In this document: piece after piece, positions 26,655 to 34,556 of the stretch
Layout: every line of letters starts with the position of its first letter
Position numbering within the stretch: the first letter of the stretch is position 1
NCBI GenBank assembly: GCA_900549485.1
Contig: UROG01000005.1
Coordinates: 1-64,000 of the forward strand
DNA: 64,000 bases
From: an uncultured Eubacteriales bacterium
Lineage (GTDB): Bacteria > Bacillota > Clostridia > Oscillospirales > Oscillospiraceae
Direction: 5' to 3'
Translations under genes and position numbers: made by a program
Notes under the pieces: model-generated
Database searches by the model: none
Seen by the model: only the letters and a program-made list of their open reading frames with translations
Told to the model about the DNA's origin: nothing

Positions 26655-27866
26655 ATGGCTGCAAACTGCAATTACAAAGTGGGCCTCATAGGCGCGTTCG
26701 ATATGCTCAGATTCAAGAATATGCCAAAGGTGCGTGAAGCCGCTATTCAGGCCTCTCCCGCAACTCCTCTGCCCAAAACTTTTATAACAAATGAGAAAGC
26801 TAAGATACGTCATCCGGAAAAACAATATGTCGTTGTTTCGGAAATACGCCAAAACGGACCGGATGCCAAGACTATCGTTCTAAAGAGCGCGGACGGATCT
26901 CCGCTGGCTCCTTACCGTGCCGGACAGTATGTAAGTGTTTCCGTTTCCGTCGGAAATACTGTCACATCGCGTTCCTATTCTCTGTGCGGCAGCCCCGCGT
27001 GGGCAAAACGCGGTGAATATAATATCACGGTCAAGCGCGATGATGCGGGCTTTATTTCTCCGTATATTCAGGATAATTGGAAGATAGGGCAGAAGGTCAC
27101 GATCTCCGGTCCGCAGGGGCATCTTTATTATGAACGTATCCGCGACGCAAAGAAGGTAGTTGCTCTGGCAGGCGGTTCAGGCATAACCCCGTTTATGGGC
27201 ATGGCCTATGCCTTGAGAGACGGCATTGAGGACTTCGATCTCACAATAATTTTCGGATCACGCACAGAGGAAGGAATTGTGTACAAGAAGGAACTTGACG
27301 AGGTATGCAAAGCCTGCGATAAAGTCCATGTCGTTCATGTCCTTTCCGATGAGGAAAAGCCGGGATACGAGCACGGCTTTATAACCGCTGATCTTATAAA
27401 AAAATACGGCGGTGAAGAATACAGCATTTTCATGTGCGGCCCTCAGGCAATGTACAATTTCCTCGATACCGAGATTGCAAAGCTTGGTCTGCGCAGAAAG
27501 TTTGTGCGCAGAGAGCTGTTCGGCATGATCAAGGACCCGTGGAATCAGCCCGGTTACCCGGAAGAGATCAGGGGTAAAACCTTTAATCTCAAAGTCGTTC
27601 AGTGCGGCAGAGAATATGATATTCCTGTCTCGGCGGATGAACCAGTCCTTGTTGCAATTGAGCGTGCGGGTATAGCCGCTCCGTCCCGCTGCCGCAGCGG
27701 AGAGTGCGGCTGGTGCCGCTCAAAGCTCGTCTCAGGGAAGGTGTTTGTCCCGGAGAAAACTGACGGCAGGCGCAGAGCGGATGTGGAATTTAACTATATC
27801 CACCCATGCTCCAGCTTTGCGATGTCTGATATCGTTATCGATGTTCCGGCGTGCACCGTGAAATAA
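26655..27866 (+). CDS. Ferredoxin-NAD(P)H reductase with C-terminal 2Fe-2S domain
   Basis: 403 residues. A 50-residue N-terminal extension, an FNR module with FAD motif RSYSLCGSP, NAD(P)-binding AGGSGITPFMGMAY and MCGPQAM, then a plant-type ferredoxin with CRSGECGWC and a fourth Cys at HPCSSF. Same layout as phenol-hydroxylase/oxygenase reductase components, where FAD passes electrons to 2Fe-2S. In an anaerobe-type genome an oxygenase partner is unlikely; the neighbour FAD oxidoreductase is the natural partner. Site GGAGGT lies in the previous gene's end. Confidence 0.9.
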   Translation: MAANCNYKVGLIGAFDMLRFKNMPKVREAAIQASPATPLPKTFITNEKAKIRHPEKQYVVVSEIRQNGPDAKTIVLKSADGSPLAPYRAGQYVSVSVSVGNTVTSRSYSLCGSPAWAKRGEYNITVKRDDAGFISPYIQDNWKIGQKVTISGPQGHLYYERIRDAKKVVALAGGSGITPFMGMAYALRDGIEDFDLTIIFGSRTEEGIVYKKELDEVCKACDKVHVVHVLSDEEKPGYEHGFITADLIKKYGGEEYSIFMCGPQAMYNFLDTEIAKLGLRRKFVRRELFGMIKDPWNQPGYPEEIRGKTFNLKVVQCGREYDIPVSADEPVLVAIERAGIAAPSRCRSGECGWCRSKLVSGKVFVPEKTDGRRRADVEFNYIHPCSSFAMSDIVIDVPACTVK

Positions 27867-27877
27867 AAAACATCTTT

Positions 27878-27906
27878 GCCCGGTATATCTTTACCGGGCA
27901 GTTTTT
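27878..27906 (+). terminator. Intra-operon hairpin between reductase and aconitase X genes
   Basis: GCCCGGTA/TACCGGGC stem (27878-27885 with 27892-27899), 6-nt loop, followed by GTTTTT. It looks like a partial terminator or a processing site that would set different levels for the two halves of the operon. Confidence 0.6.
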
Positions 27907-27922
27907 AAAAGGGAGTGAAAAA

Positions 27923-29200
27923 ATGCATCTTACGGACGAACAGCAGGCTTTGCTCGACGGCAGCCGCGGTGAAACCATGGCCAGGGTCATGGAGACATTG
28001 GTGGCCTACGGCGACACTTTCAGAGCCGAGCGTATGGTGCCGATAACAGGCAAATACGGTCATACGGTAATCTCCTTCGGACTTGGCATCATGAAGCCGG
28101 TAAACGATCTTTATGATAAGCTTATCGAGGCGGGGCTGACGTCGGGACAGAAGTTCACGGCCGATCCGAGACCGTTCGATCCGAACGTCCCGTGCAGCAT
28201 CCTTGAAAAGCTTGTATTCACAAAGTTTATGTATTCAGCCCAGACGCGCCTTGAGGAGCAGCTCAAAAAGCTGGGAATTTCCGACGAGGAGGATTATACC
28301 TGCACCTGCTATCTTGATCAGGTGGGAAACAAACCGAACAGAGGGGATGTGCTGTCGTGGGCGGAATCGTCGGCGGTTGTATATGCGAACTCGGTTTTGG
28401 GCGCGCGCTGCAACAGAAACTCGGGCATAATTGAGCTTTTCGGCTCAATCGCTGGTTTTGTGCCGGAGTTCGGCTTCCTTACCGATGATGGCAGAAAGGC
28501 GGCATGGATAGTTGAAGTAAACTGCAAAAAGAAGCCGGAGGCACAGCTTCTGGGCTCTGCGATCGGCATGAAGGTCATGGAAGAAGTACCGTATATCAAA
28601 GGACTCGACAAATGGCTCGGGACGGAACTGAATGACGAAAACTGCGCCTATCTGAAGGACTTTGGCGCCGCGACCGCATCGAACGGCGCCGTGGGCCTTT
28701 ATCACATCGAAAATCTCACGCCAGAGGCAAAGGATTTTGGAGAGAGTCTTTTAAAAGAAGGTGCGCAGGTCTATGTTATCGACGATGCTGAGATTGAGCG
28801 CGTAAAAAACGGTTATCCCTGCGTTTGGAAAAACCTTGACGCGAAACCGAAGCTCTGCTTTATAGGCTGCCCGCATCTTACGCTGGGACAGCTTGTAGAT
28901 TGGACGCACAGACTTGAAGAAGCGCTCGGAAAAAGCGGCAGAAAAAAGCTTGCCGTACCTACGGTATTTACCGCCGCAGCAAAGGTGCTGAGGGAGTTTG
29001 ACAAGCTCCCCGAAAGGAAAAAGCTGAAAGCCTTCGGCGCGGTCACGGGAAGCCTGTGTCCGCTGATGTACATGAATAATCCTCTGTGCAAGGGAAAGCC
29101 GGTCATAACCTGCTCAAATAAACTGCGCACATACTCGACCGCCAGATTTTATCCCGAGAATGAAATCCTTAGTATAATCACCGGAGGTGAGACCAAATGA
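27923..29200 (+). CDS. Aconitase X catalytic subunit (AcnX large, DUF521)
   Basis: 425 residues. Recognised by MHLTDEQQALLDGSRG at the start, MVPITGKYGHTVIS, and the late GSLCPLMYMNNPLCKGKPVITCSNKLRTY cysteine-rich stretch. AcnX enzymes are iron-dependent dehydratases; characterised ones act on cis-3-hydroxy-L-proline or mevalonate 5-phosphate. Neither pathway is apparent in this operon. ATG 27923 with AAGGGAG upstream. Its stop overlaps the small-subunit start by 4 bp. Confidence 0.9.
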   Translation: MHLTDEQQALLDGSRGETMARVMETLVAYGDTFRAERMVPITGKYGHTVISFGLGIMKPVNDLYDKLIEAGLTSGQKFTADPRPFDPNVPCSILEKLVFTKFMYSAQTRLEEQLKKLGISDEEDYTCTCYLDQVGNKPNRGDVLSWAESSAVVYANSVLGARCNRNSGIIELFGSIAGFVPEFGFLTDDGRKAAWIVEVNCKKKPEAQLLGSAIGMKVMEEVPYIKGLDKWLGTELNDENCAYLKDFGAATASNGAVGLYHIENLTPEAKDFGESLLKEGAQVYVIDDAEIERVKNGYPCVWKNLDAKPKLCFIGCPHLTLGQLVDWTHRLEEALGKSGRKKLAVPTVFTAAAKVLREFDKLPERKKLKAFGAVTGSLCPLMYMNNPLCKGKPVITCSNKLRTYSTARFYPENEILSIITGGETK

Positions 29201-29637
29201 AAACATTCAAGGGACGCGTGATCGTCTCCGGCACCTGCACTGCGGCCGCGCTTGTAAGCCGCAGCGGTGTGAATACGCTTGCAAGCTTCCAGACGCCTAT
29301 GATGACGCACGACAAGGAAATGAAGTGTTCGGATCAGAACAATCCCGACCTCTATAAGAAACCGATGATAGGCAAAGCGCTTTGCCTGCCGATGACCATA
29401 GGCTCGACCACGGGCGGAATGGCTCTCTATACGGTGATGGAAGCCGGAATGCAGCCGGCTTGCATGCTGTTTTCAATGACGATCGACCCGTTGGCAGCGT
29501 CCGGCGCAATACTCGGCGGTATCTGGACAGACGCGAAAATGCCCGTTATCGACGAACTGGGCGAGGAGTTTCTTGCATATGTGAAGGACGGTATGAAAAT
29601 TACCGTCAAAGAAGGCGGTATTGTAGAAGCGGAGTAA
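29197..29637 (+). CDS. Aconitase X swivel (small) subunit (DUF126)
   Basis: 146 residues. Contains the conserved GKALCLPMTIGSTTGGMAL loop that completes the AcnX active site, and TIDPLAASGAILGGIW. The N-terminus (KTFKGRVIVSGTCTAAALVS) is the swivelling beta domain of aconitases. Separate small and large genes are the archaeal/bacterial two-subunit form; others are fused. Last gene of the operon. Confidence 0.9.
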   Translation: MKTFKGRVIVSGTCTAAALVSRSGVNTLASFQTPMMTHDKEMKCSDQNNPDLYKKPMIGKALCLPMTIGSTTGGMALYTVMEAGMQPACMLFSMTIDPLAASGAILGGIWTDAKMPVIDELGEEFLAYVKDGMKITVKEGGIVEAE

Positions 29638-29681
29638 CACAACACCGTCACGGAACAAATTATAATTGTATATACCGATCC

Positions 29682-29719
29682 AGCAGCCTGTCAGAGAAAG
29701 CTTCCGGCAGGCTGCTTTA
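29682..29719 (+). terminator. Terminator of the aconitase X operon
   Basis: AGCAGCCTG (29682-29690) pairs with CAGGCTGCT (29708-29716) plus further partial pairing inside; short T stretch after. Confidence 0.6.
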
Positions 29720-29739
29720 CTGACGGGTGTACTTTCGGA

Positions 29740-29751
29740 AGAAACGTTTCT
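29740..29751. promoter_or_regulatory. LacI-type operator candidate
   Basis: AGAAACGTTTCT, a perfect 12-bp palindrome with the central CG typical of LacI-family sites, 125 bp upstream of the lacI-type promoter. The remaining 29752-29875 shows no gene. Confidence 0.4.
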
Positions 29752-29875
29752 ACTTGTCTTATAAACGGCAAAACAAATAGGGTAGGGAAGCGATGAGGCA
29801 ATTGTGAAAATGCACAAAACAGACTGAGCTTTTTTAGCCATTTCTCCAAAGTTTGTTTTTGCGGCGATTCATGGC

Positions 29876-29904
29876 TTGACTTAATTATTCGAGGTTGCTA
29901 ATAT
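29876..29904 (+). promoter_or_regulatory. Promoter of the LacI-type regulator
   Basis: TTGACT (29876-29881) and TAATAT (29899-29904), 17-bp spacer. The transcript would begin near 29911 and carry the two repeat blocks. Confidence 0.75.
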
Positions 29905-29920
29905 CTATGCAAAGAGAGTT

Positions 29921-29944
29921 CGGTATCGTTTCCGGTATCGTTTC
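29921..29944 (+). repeat. 12-bp tandem repeat (2 copies)
   Basis: CGGTATCGTTTC twice in a row, near the start of the regulator's leader. Confidence 0.85.
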
Positions 29945-29967
29945 CGGAAGGCTTTTTGCACTATGCC

Positions 29968-30033
29968 GCACGAAAGATATACACGAAAGATATACACGAA
30001 AGATATACACGAAAGATATAGACGAAAGGATAT
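29968..30033 (+). repeat. 13-bp tandem repeat in the leader (4 copies plus a variant)
   Basis: Unit ACACGAAAGATAT; copies at 29968, 29981, 29994 and 30007 (the first begins GC), then a variant unit at 30020-30033 containing GAAAGGA. Each unit carries a GAAAGA motif near to a ribosome site. It ends 11 bases before the GTG start. Confidence 0.9.
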
Positions 30034-30044
30034 GTGCTTTTTAA

Positions 30045-31067
30045 GTGACGATAAAGGATATTGCAAGGCAGTGCGGCGTTGGGGTAAGCACCGTTTCACG
30101 CGTTCTTAACAACCGTCCGGATGTGAGCGACGAAGTAAGAAAGACAGTGCTTGAAATGGTTGAAAAAAGCGGGTATATTCCCAATAACTCCGCAAGGGAT
30201 CTTGTGAAAAACCGTTCCAGCAGCATAGGCGTCATTGTCAGAGGTACGGGAAATCTTTTCTTTGCCGATATGCTTAAAACAATCACGGCGGAGCTTTCGT
30301 CAAAGGGTTATGATATGGCTCTGCGCTTTATTTCGGCCGAGGATGACGAAGTAAAGGCCGGTGCGATCCTTGAAAGAGAAAAGAAGCTCAAAGGCATCCT
30401 TTTTCTTGGAGGCCGCTTCAACTATACCCCGCAGGAGCTGGCGCTTATAGGCGTTCCGTATGTCTGCTGCTCCTATTCCAACAGCTTTGGTTCACTTGCC
30501 GAAACGGATTACTCATCGGTAACGATAGACGACTTTGAAACCGCACGGACGGCGGTAGAGCATCTTATAGAGCTTGGGCACAAGAGGATAGTTGCCTTTT
30601 TTGACTGCTGCAACGACAATTCGATAAGCCAGCTCAGACACGGCGGCTATAAAAAGGCGCTTGAAGATGCCGGAATCGAGTACGACCCGGCGCTTGTGAT
30701 TGAAACGGGCGCTTTCGATATGGAGCACGCATATGCCGCTGCAAAGCTGCTGGCTGAGCGTGAGGTCGGTTTTACCGCCGCATTTATGGAATCGGATGAA
30801 ACAGCGGTTGCCTTTATTAAGGCCATGGCCGATATAGGACGCAGAACACCGGAGGATTGCTCGGTGATCGCGATAGACGGGCTGGAGATGTCAAAGTATT
30901 TTAATCCTACGCTGACCACGATGGTGCAGCCGGCCGATGTTATAGGGCGCGAGAGCGTAAGGATCCTCGACGGTATGATAAAGGGCAGCATCAGGAGTGA
31001 GCATCTTTTCCCAAAAGCTGCGCTCCGTGCGGGCGGAAGCGTCAGAAGGCTTCCGCCGGATAAATAG
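30045..31067 (+). CDS. LacI family transcriptional regulator
   Basis: 340 residues. N-terminal helix-turn-helix (MTIKDIARQCGVGVSTVSRVLNNRPDVSDEVR), hinge, then a periplasmic-binding-type effector domain. GTG at 30045 gives the exact family N-terminus, but the nearest good site (AAAGGA) is 14 bases away within the last tandem repeat, and a TAA ends directly before the GTG in the same frame. It probably controls the sugar transporter operon that follows 48 bp later. Confidence 0.95.
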   Translation: MTIKDIARQCGVGVSTVSRVLNNRPDVSDEVRKTVLEMVEKSGYIPNNSARDLVKNRSSSIGVIVRGTGNLFFADMLKTITAELSSKGYDMALRFISAEDDEVKAGAILEREKKLKGILFLGGRFNYTPQELALIGVPYVCCSYSNSFGSLAETDYSSVTIDDFETARTAVEHLIELGHKRIVAFFDCCNDNSISQLRHGGYKKALEDAGIEYDPALVIETGAFDMEHAYAAAKLLAEREVGFTAAFMESDETAVAFIKAMADIGRRTPEDCSVIAIDGLEMSKYFNPTLTTMVQPADVIGRESVRILDGMIKGSIRSEHLFPKAALRAGGSVRRLPPDK

Positions 31068-31115
31068 TAAAGGACAGGGAAACCTGACTTAATAAATTTA
31101 AAGGAGATCAATCAC

Positions 31116-32393
31116 ATGAAAAAGTTCACCGCAATTATTCTTGCATTGGTGCTCGTTTTCTCTCTGTGCGCGGTTGCATCAGCAGAAGAAGCAGGCTCCG
31201 TATATTGGCTCAATTTCAAGCCTGAGTCTGATGAAGACCTTCAGGAGATAGCCGCTCAGTATACAAAGGAAACCGGCGTTGAAGTGAAGATAGTCACCGC
31301 AGCATCCGGAACCTATGAGTCCACCCTCACCTCCGAGATGGACAAGACCGATGCTCCCACGCTGTTTGTCGTCGGCAATGCTCCCGCTCTTGCTACATGG
31401 GGCGAATACTGCTATGACCTGACCGACACTCCCGTCGCAAAAGAGCTGAACACCGATGCTTACAACCTCTACGACGAGGATGGCAAGCTCTGCTCCATCG
31501 GCTACTGCTATGAGAGCTTCGGCATCATTGTCAACACCAAGCTCCTCGGCGAGGCCGGTTATGAACTGTCCGACATCAAGGATTTTGCATCCCTCAAGGC
31601 GATTGCCGAAGACATTCACGCACGCGCTTCCGAGCTCGGCTTTGACGCATTCACTTCCTCCGGTATGGACGACAGCTCCAGCTGGCGCTTCTCCGGTCAC
31701 CTCACAAACGCCGACCTCTACTATGAATCCGTAGACGATGGCTGGCAGGCAGGTCCTTGCCCCGAGACCATCACCGGCGCTTACCTCGATAACTTCAGAA
31801 ACCTCTGGGATCTCTATATAAACAACTCCGCTGTCGCTCCCGCTGACCTCGCAACCGGCGGCTTCGATGCAGAGGCTGAATTTGTAGGCGGCAAGGCTGT
31901 CTTCTTCCAGAACGGTTCCTGGGAATACAACGCATGCTCCGTTCTCGGCGATGAGAACATTGCAATGATCCCGTTCTACTGCGGTGTTGAAGGCGAAGAG
32001 AAGGCCGGTCTGAACTGCGGCACCGAAAACTGCTGGGCAGTCAACGCAAATGCCGACGAGGCGGACATCCAGGCAACTCTTGACTTCATGTACTGGCTCG
32101 TAACCAACGAAGAGGCTTCCGCAAAGCTCAACAAGACCTTCGGCGTTATGCCCTACACCCATGCCGCAAAGTCCACCAACAAGTTCCTTGCCGACGCTAA
32201 TGATTACGCAAACGCAGGCAACTACACAATGACCTGGGCGTTCAACTACACTCCCAACGTCAATGAGTGGAGAGCCGGTCTTGTTGCGGCAATGAACGCA
32301 TACGACGCAGACCAGACCGATGCAAATTGGGAAAATGTCAAGACCGCGTTTGTTGAAGGCTGGGCGGCACAGTACAAAGCAGCAAACGGCTGA
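31116..32393 (+). CDS. Sugar ABC transporter substrate-binding protein
   Basis: 425 residues. Signal peptide (MKKFTAIILALVLVFSLCAVASA, probable cleavage after ASA) and an extracellular solute-binding family 1 fold (YWLNFKPESDEDLQEIA, FQNGSWEYNACS, TLDFMYWLVTNEEASAKLN). Codons strongly favour C-ending forms compared with neighbours, a mark of high expression. Binds maltodextrin or another oligosaccharide, given malQ downstream. The Cys in the signal lacks a proper lipobox, so it is likely secreted or weakly anchored. Confidence 0.9.
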   Translation: MKKFTAIILALVLVFSLCAVASAEEAGSVYWLNFKPESDEDLQEIAAQYTKETGVEVKIVTAASGTYESTLTSEMDKTDAPTLFVVGNAPALATWGEYCYDLTDTPVAKELNTDAYNLYDEDGKLCSIGYCYESFGIIVNTKLLGEAGYELSDIKDFASLKAIAEDIHARASELGFDAFTSSGMDDSSSWRFSGHLTNADLYYESVDDGWQAGPCPETITGAYLDNFRNLWDLYINNSAVAPADLATGGFDAEAEFVGGKAVFFQNGSWEYNACSVLGDENIAMIPFYCGVEGEEKAGLNCGTENCWAVNANADEADIQATLDFMYWLVTNEEASAKLNKTFGVMPYTHAAKSTNKFLADANDYANAGNYTMTWAFNYTPNVNEWRAGLVAAMNAYDADQTDANWENVKTAFVEGWAAQYKAANG

Positions 32394-32433
32394 TAATAAA
32401 CTTCCTATAGAGTACGTTTTTTCATTTCGTCCG

Positions 32434-32464
32434 GAGGGCGGGCTTTACGCTCGCCCTCTGTTTA
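32434..32464 (+). terminator. Attenuating hairpin after the binding-protein gene
   Basis: GC-rich 10-bp stem (32434-32443 with 32449-32458, one G-T pair) then TGTTTAT. Typical of transporter operons where the binding protein must outnumber the permeases. Confidence 0.65.
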
Positions 32465-32470
32465 TAAAAA

Positions 32471-32514
32471 CATCTATGTGATCGTATATGCGGACACATA
32501 CGATGACATAGATG
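32471..32514 (+). repeat. Second hairpin before the permease genes
   Basis: Arms 32471-32487 and 32498-32514 pair over about 16 bp with one mismatch, followed by CTTTTAT. With the preceding stem it makes a double barrier in the operon. Confidence 0.6.
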
Positions 32515-32547
32515 CTTTTATGATATAATCACAGGGAGGGGATCGTC

Positions 32548-33708
32548 ATTAATAAGACAGCTTCAAAAACGTCAAAGACCGCGCTGACGGTGCTTGTTAT
32601 TGCCGTATCAGCGGTATTGATTATCACAGGCACTCTTGCAGCGGCGGCGTGGCTGGATAAGCTTTTCAAAGCGCTCAATATGGGTGAGGGCATGATCGCT
32701 TTTGCTAAAAAACTGCAAAAGCTCAACCCGTGGATAAATACGGGCGCCGCGCTGATCGGGCTTACCGCTATATGCCTTTGGCTCGACTCGCGTACACCGG
32801 TAAAACGCGGCAGCTCCGCGCTACGCTCCAATCTTATAAGGGAGCCGCTGAAAAAGCTTGCTATACTTTTTATTATCCCGATAATTGCCGCGTTTTCGAT
32901 CGGCTTTATCTGGCCGTTCTGCAAGGGCTTTTTCCTCTCATTCTGCAAATTCAAAACCACGAGTAATCCCACGTGGTTAGGGTTTTCCAATTACGGGAAA
33001 GCGCTCAATGACGCAAGCTTCCGCCATGCGTTCAGCTATACGTCCCTGTTTGCCGTGACGTCTCTTGTACTGATAAATGTCTTTGCCTTTGCCGTGGCAT
33101 ATGCTCTTACACAGCAGATCAGGGGCAGCAACATCTTCAGAACTGTTTTCTTTATGCCAAACCTCATCGGCGGTATCGTTCTCGGATATATCTGGTCGAT
33201 GATATTCGACGGTATTCTTTCGCGCTTCGGCACGTCTATACTTATGAACACGGCCTACGGATTCTGGGGGCTGATCATTCTGATCTGCTGGCAGCAGATA
33301 GGCTATATGATGATAATTTACATAGCCGGACTGCAGGCTGTCCCGGAGGATATGCTGGAAGCCGCCAGAATCGACGGCGCAAACAAGTGGCAGACACTGT
33401 GGAAGATAACTATACCAAATGTCATGCCATCGATCACCATCTGCACGTTCCTTACCATAACGAACGGCTTCAAGCTCTTTGACCAGAATCTTGCTCTCAA
33501 CGGGGGGCAGCCGTTTATCCAGAATCCGGACGGCACCGTAATAAAGACGACAGAGATGCTCGCTCTCAATATCTTCAATACATTTTACGGGCAAAACTCC
33601 ACGTCCCGCGGCGTGGCGCAGGCAAAAGCGGTGCTGTTTTTCATACTTGTCGCCGCGATCGGACTTATACAGCTTTCCGCAACACGCAGAAAGGAGGTTC
33701 AGCAATGA
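32548..33708 (+). CDS. Sugar ABC transporter permease (MalF-like), probable ATT start
   Basis: 386 residues if it starts at ATT 32548. Two N-terminal helices, then the six-helix permease domain with the EAA loop (PEDMLEAARIDGANKWQTLWKITIP). The only good ribosome site is GGGAGGGG (32534-32541), 6 bases before ATT; the ORF has no ATG/GTG/TTG between it and GTG 32590, which has no site. The start sequence NKTASKTSKTA would be a normal cytosolic N-terminus. Overlaps the next permease by 4 bp. Confidence 0.85.
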   Translation: MNKTASKTSKTALTVLVIAVSAVLIITGTLAAAAWLDKLFKALNMGEGMIAFAKKLQKLNPWINTGAALIGLTAICLWLDSRTPVKRGSSALRSNLIREPLKKLAILFIIPIIAAFSIGFIWPFCKGFFLSFCKFKTTSNPTWLGFSNYGKALNDASFRHAFSYTSLFAVTSLVLINVFAFAVAYALTQQIRGSNIFRTVFFMPNLIGGIVLGYIWSMIFDGILSRFGTSILMNTAYGFWGLIILICWQQIGYMMIIYIAGLQAVPEDMLEAARIDGANKWQTLWKITIPNVMPSITICTFLTITNGFKLFDQNLALNGGQPFIQNPDGTVIKTTEMLALNIFNTFYGQNSTSRGVAQAKAVLFFILVAAIGLIQLSATRRKEVQQ

Positions 33709-34544
33709 TAAAAAAGAACAAGAACAGGGGACTGACGATTTTTTTCGCTGTCATTTCCATCATATACGTAATGCCTATTATCCTTGTGGTCATGAACTCG
33801 TTCAAGCTAAATACCTTCGTCAAGACCGATACCTTCGCTCTGCCGACCGGTGAAATGTTTGCAAAGTTTTCGAACTTTATCAAAGGCATGACATTTGGAA
33901 GCTACCCGTTCTGGAAGTCGGCGCTGTTCAGCCTCGTTATCACTCTTGCTTCCACATTCCTCATCCTGCTCTTTACCTCTCTTGCCGCATGGTATATCGC
34001 AAGGGTAGATTCTCTGCTTTGCAGGATAGTGTATTATGCGTGTGTTTTCTCCATGGTGGTGCCGTTCCAGATGGTAATGTTCCCGCTTTCTAAGACAGCC
34101 GATACGCTCAGACTTAATACCCCATGGACTATTCCCGTTATCTATCTCGGTTTCGGTGCGGGGCTTGCCGTTTTCATGTTCTCGGGCTTTATCAAGAGCA
34201 TACCAATCGAAATAGAAGAGGCTGCGGCAATAGACGGCTGCGGACCGCTGCAAACGTTCTTTTCTGTTGTTTTGCCGATGCTCAAGCCTACAATGATTTC
34301 AGTCGGTATCCTGGAGATAATGTGGGTATGGAACGACTATCTGCTGCCGTATCTCTCGCTTGACATCACAAAGTACAGAACCATTCCTATACATATCCAA
34401 TATCTGAAAGGTTCCTACGGAACGGTCGATCTCGGCGCGACAATGGCGATAATACTTATGGGGATCATTCCGGTCATTGTATTCTATCTTACCTGCCAGA
34501 AGCATATTATCAAAGGCGTTGCTGCGGGCGCAGTAAAGGGATAA
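33705..34544 (+). CDS. Sugar ABC transporter permease (MalG-like)
   Basis: 279 residues, six transmembrane helices, with the EAA coupling loop (PIEIEEAAAIDGCGPLQTFFSVVLP). Site AAGGAGG precedes the ATG, which overlaps the first permease stop. No ATPase gene is in the operon, so it must borrow a shared MsmK-type ATPase from elsewhere. Confidence 0.95.
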   Translation: MIKKNKNRGLTIFFAVISIIYVMPIILVVMNSFKLNTFVKTDTFALPTGEMFAKFSNFIKGMTFGSYPFWKSALFSLVITLASTFLILLFTSLAAWYIARVDSLLCRIVYYACVFSMVVPFQMVMFPLSKTADTLRLNTPWTIPVIYLGFGAGLAVFMFSGFIKSIPIEIEEAAAIDGCGPLQTFFSVVLPMLKPTMISVGILEIMWVWNDYLLPYLSLDITKYRTIPIHIQYLKGSYGTVDLGATMAIILMGIIPVIVFYLTCQKHIIKGVAAGAVKG

Positions 34545-34556
34545 AAGGAGTCTGTT

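Noticed and set aside
29968..30033. CRISPR array
   Set aside because: Units are 13 bp, directly adjacent with no spacers, and no cas gene is present.
29907..30044. 45-codon leader peptide ahead of the LacI regulator
   Set aside because: Its ATG lies upstream of the predicted transcription start and has no ribosome site; openness through the repeats is probably chance.
31179..32162. 327-codon minus-strand frame under the sugar-binding protein
   Set aside because: Mirror of the strongly biased codons of the real gene; composition is unnatural and it lacks a start site.
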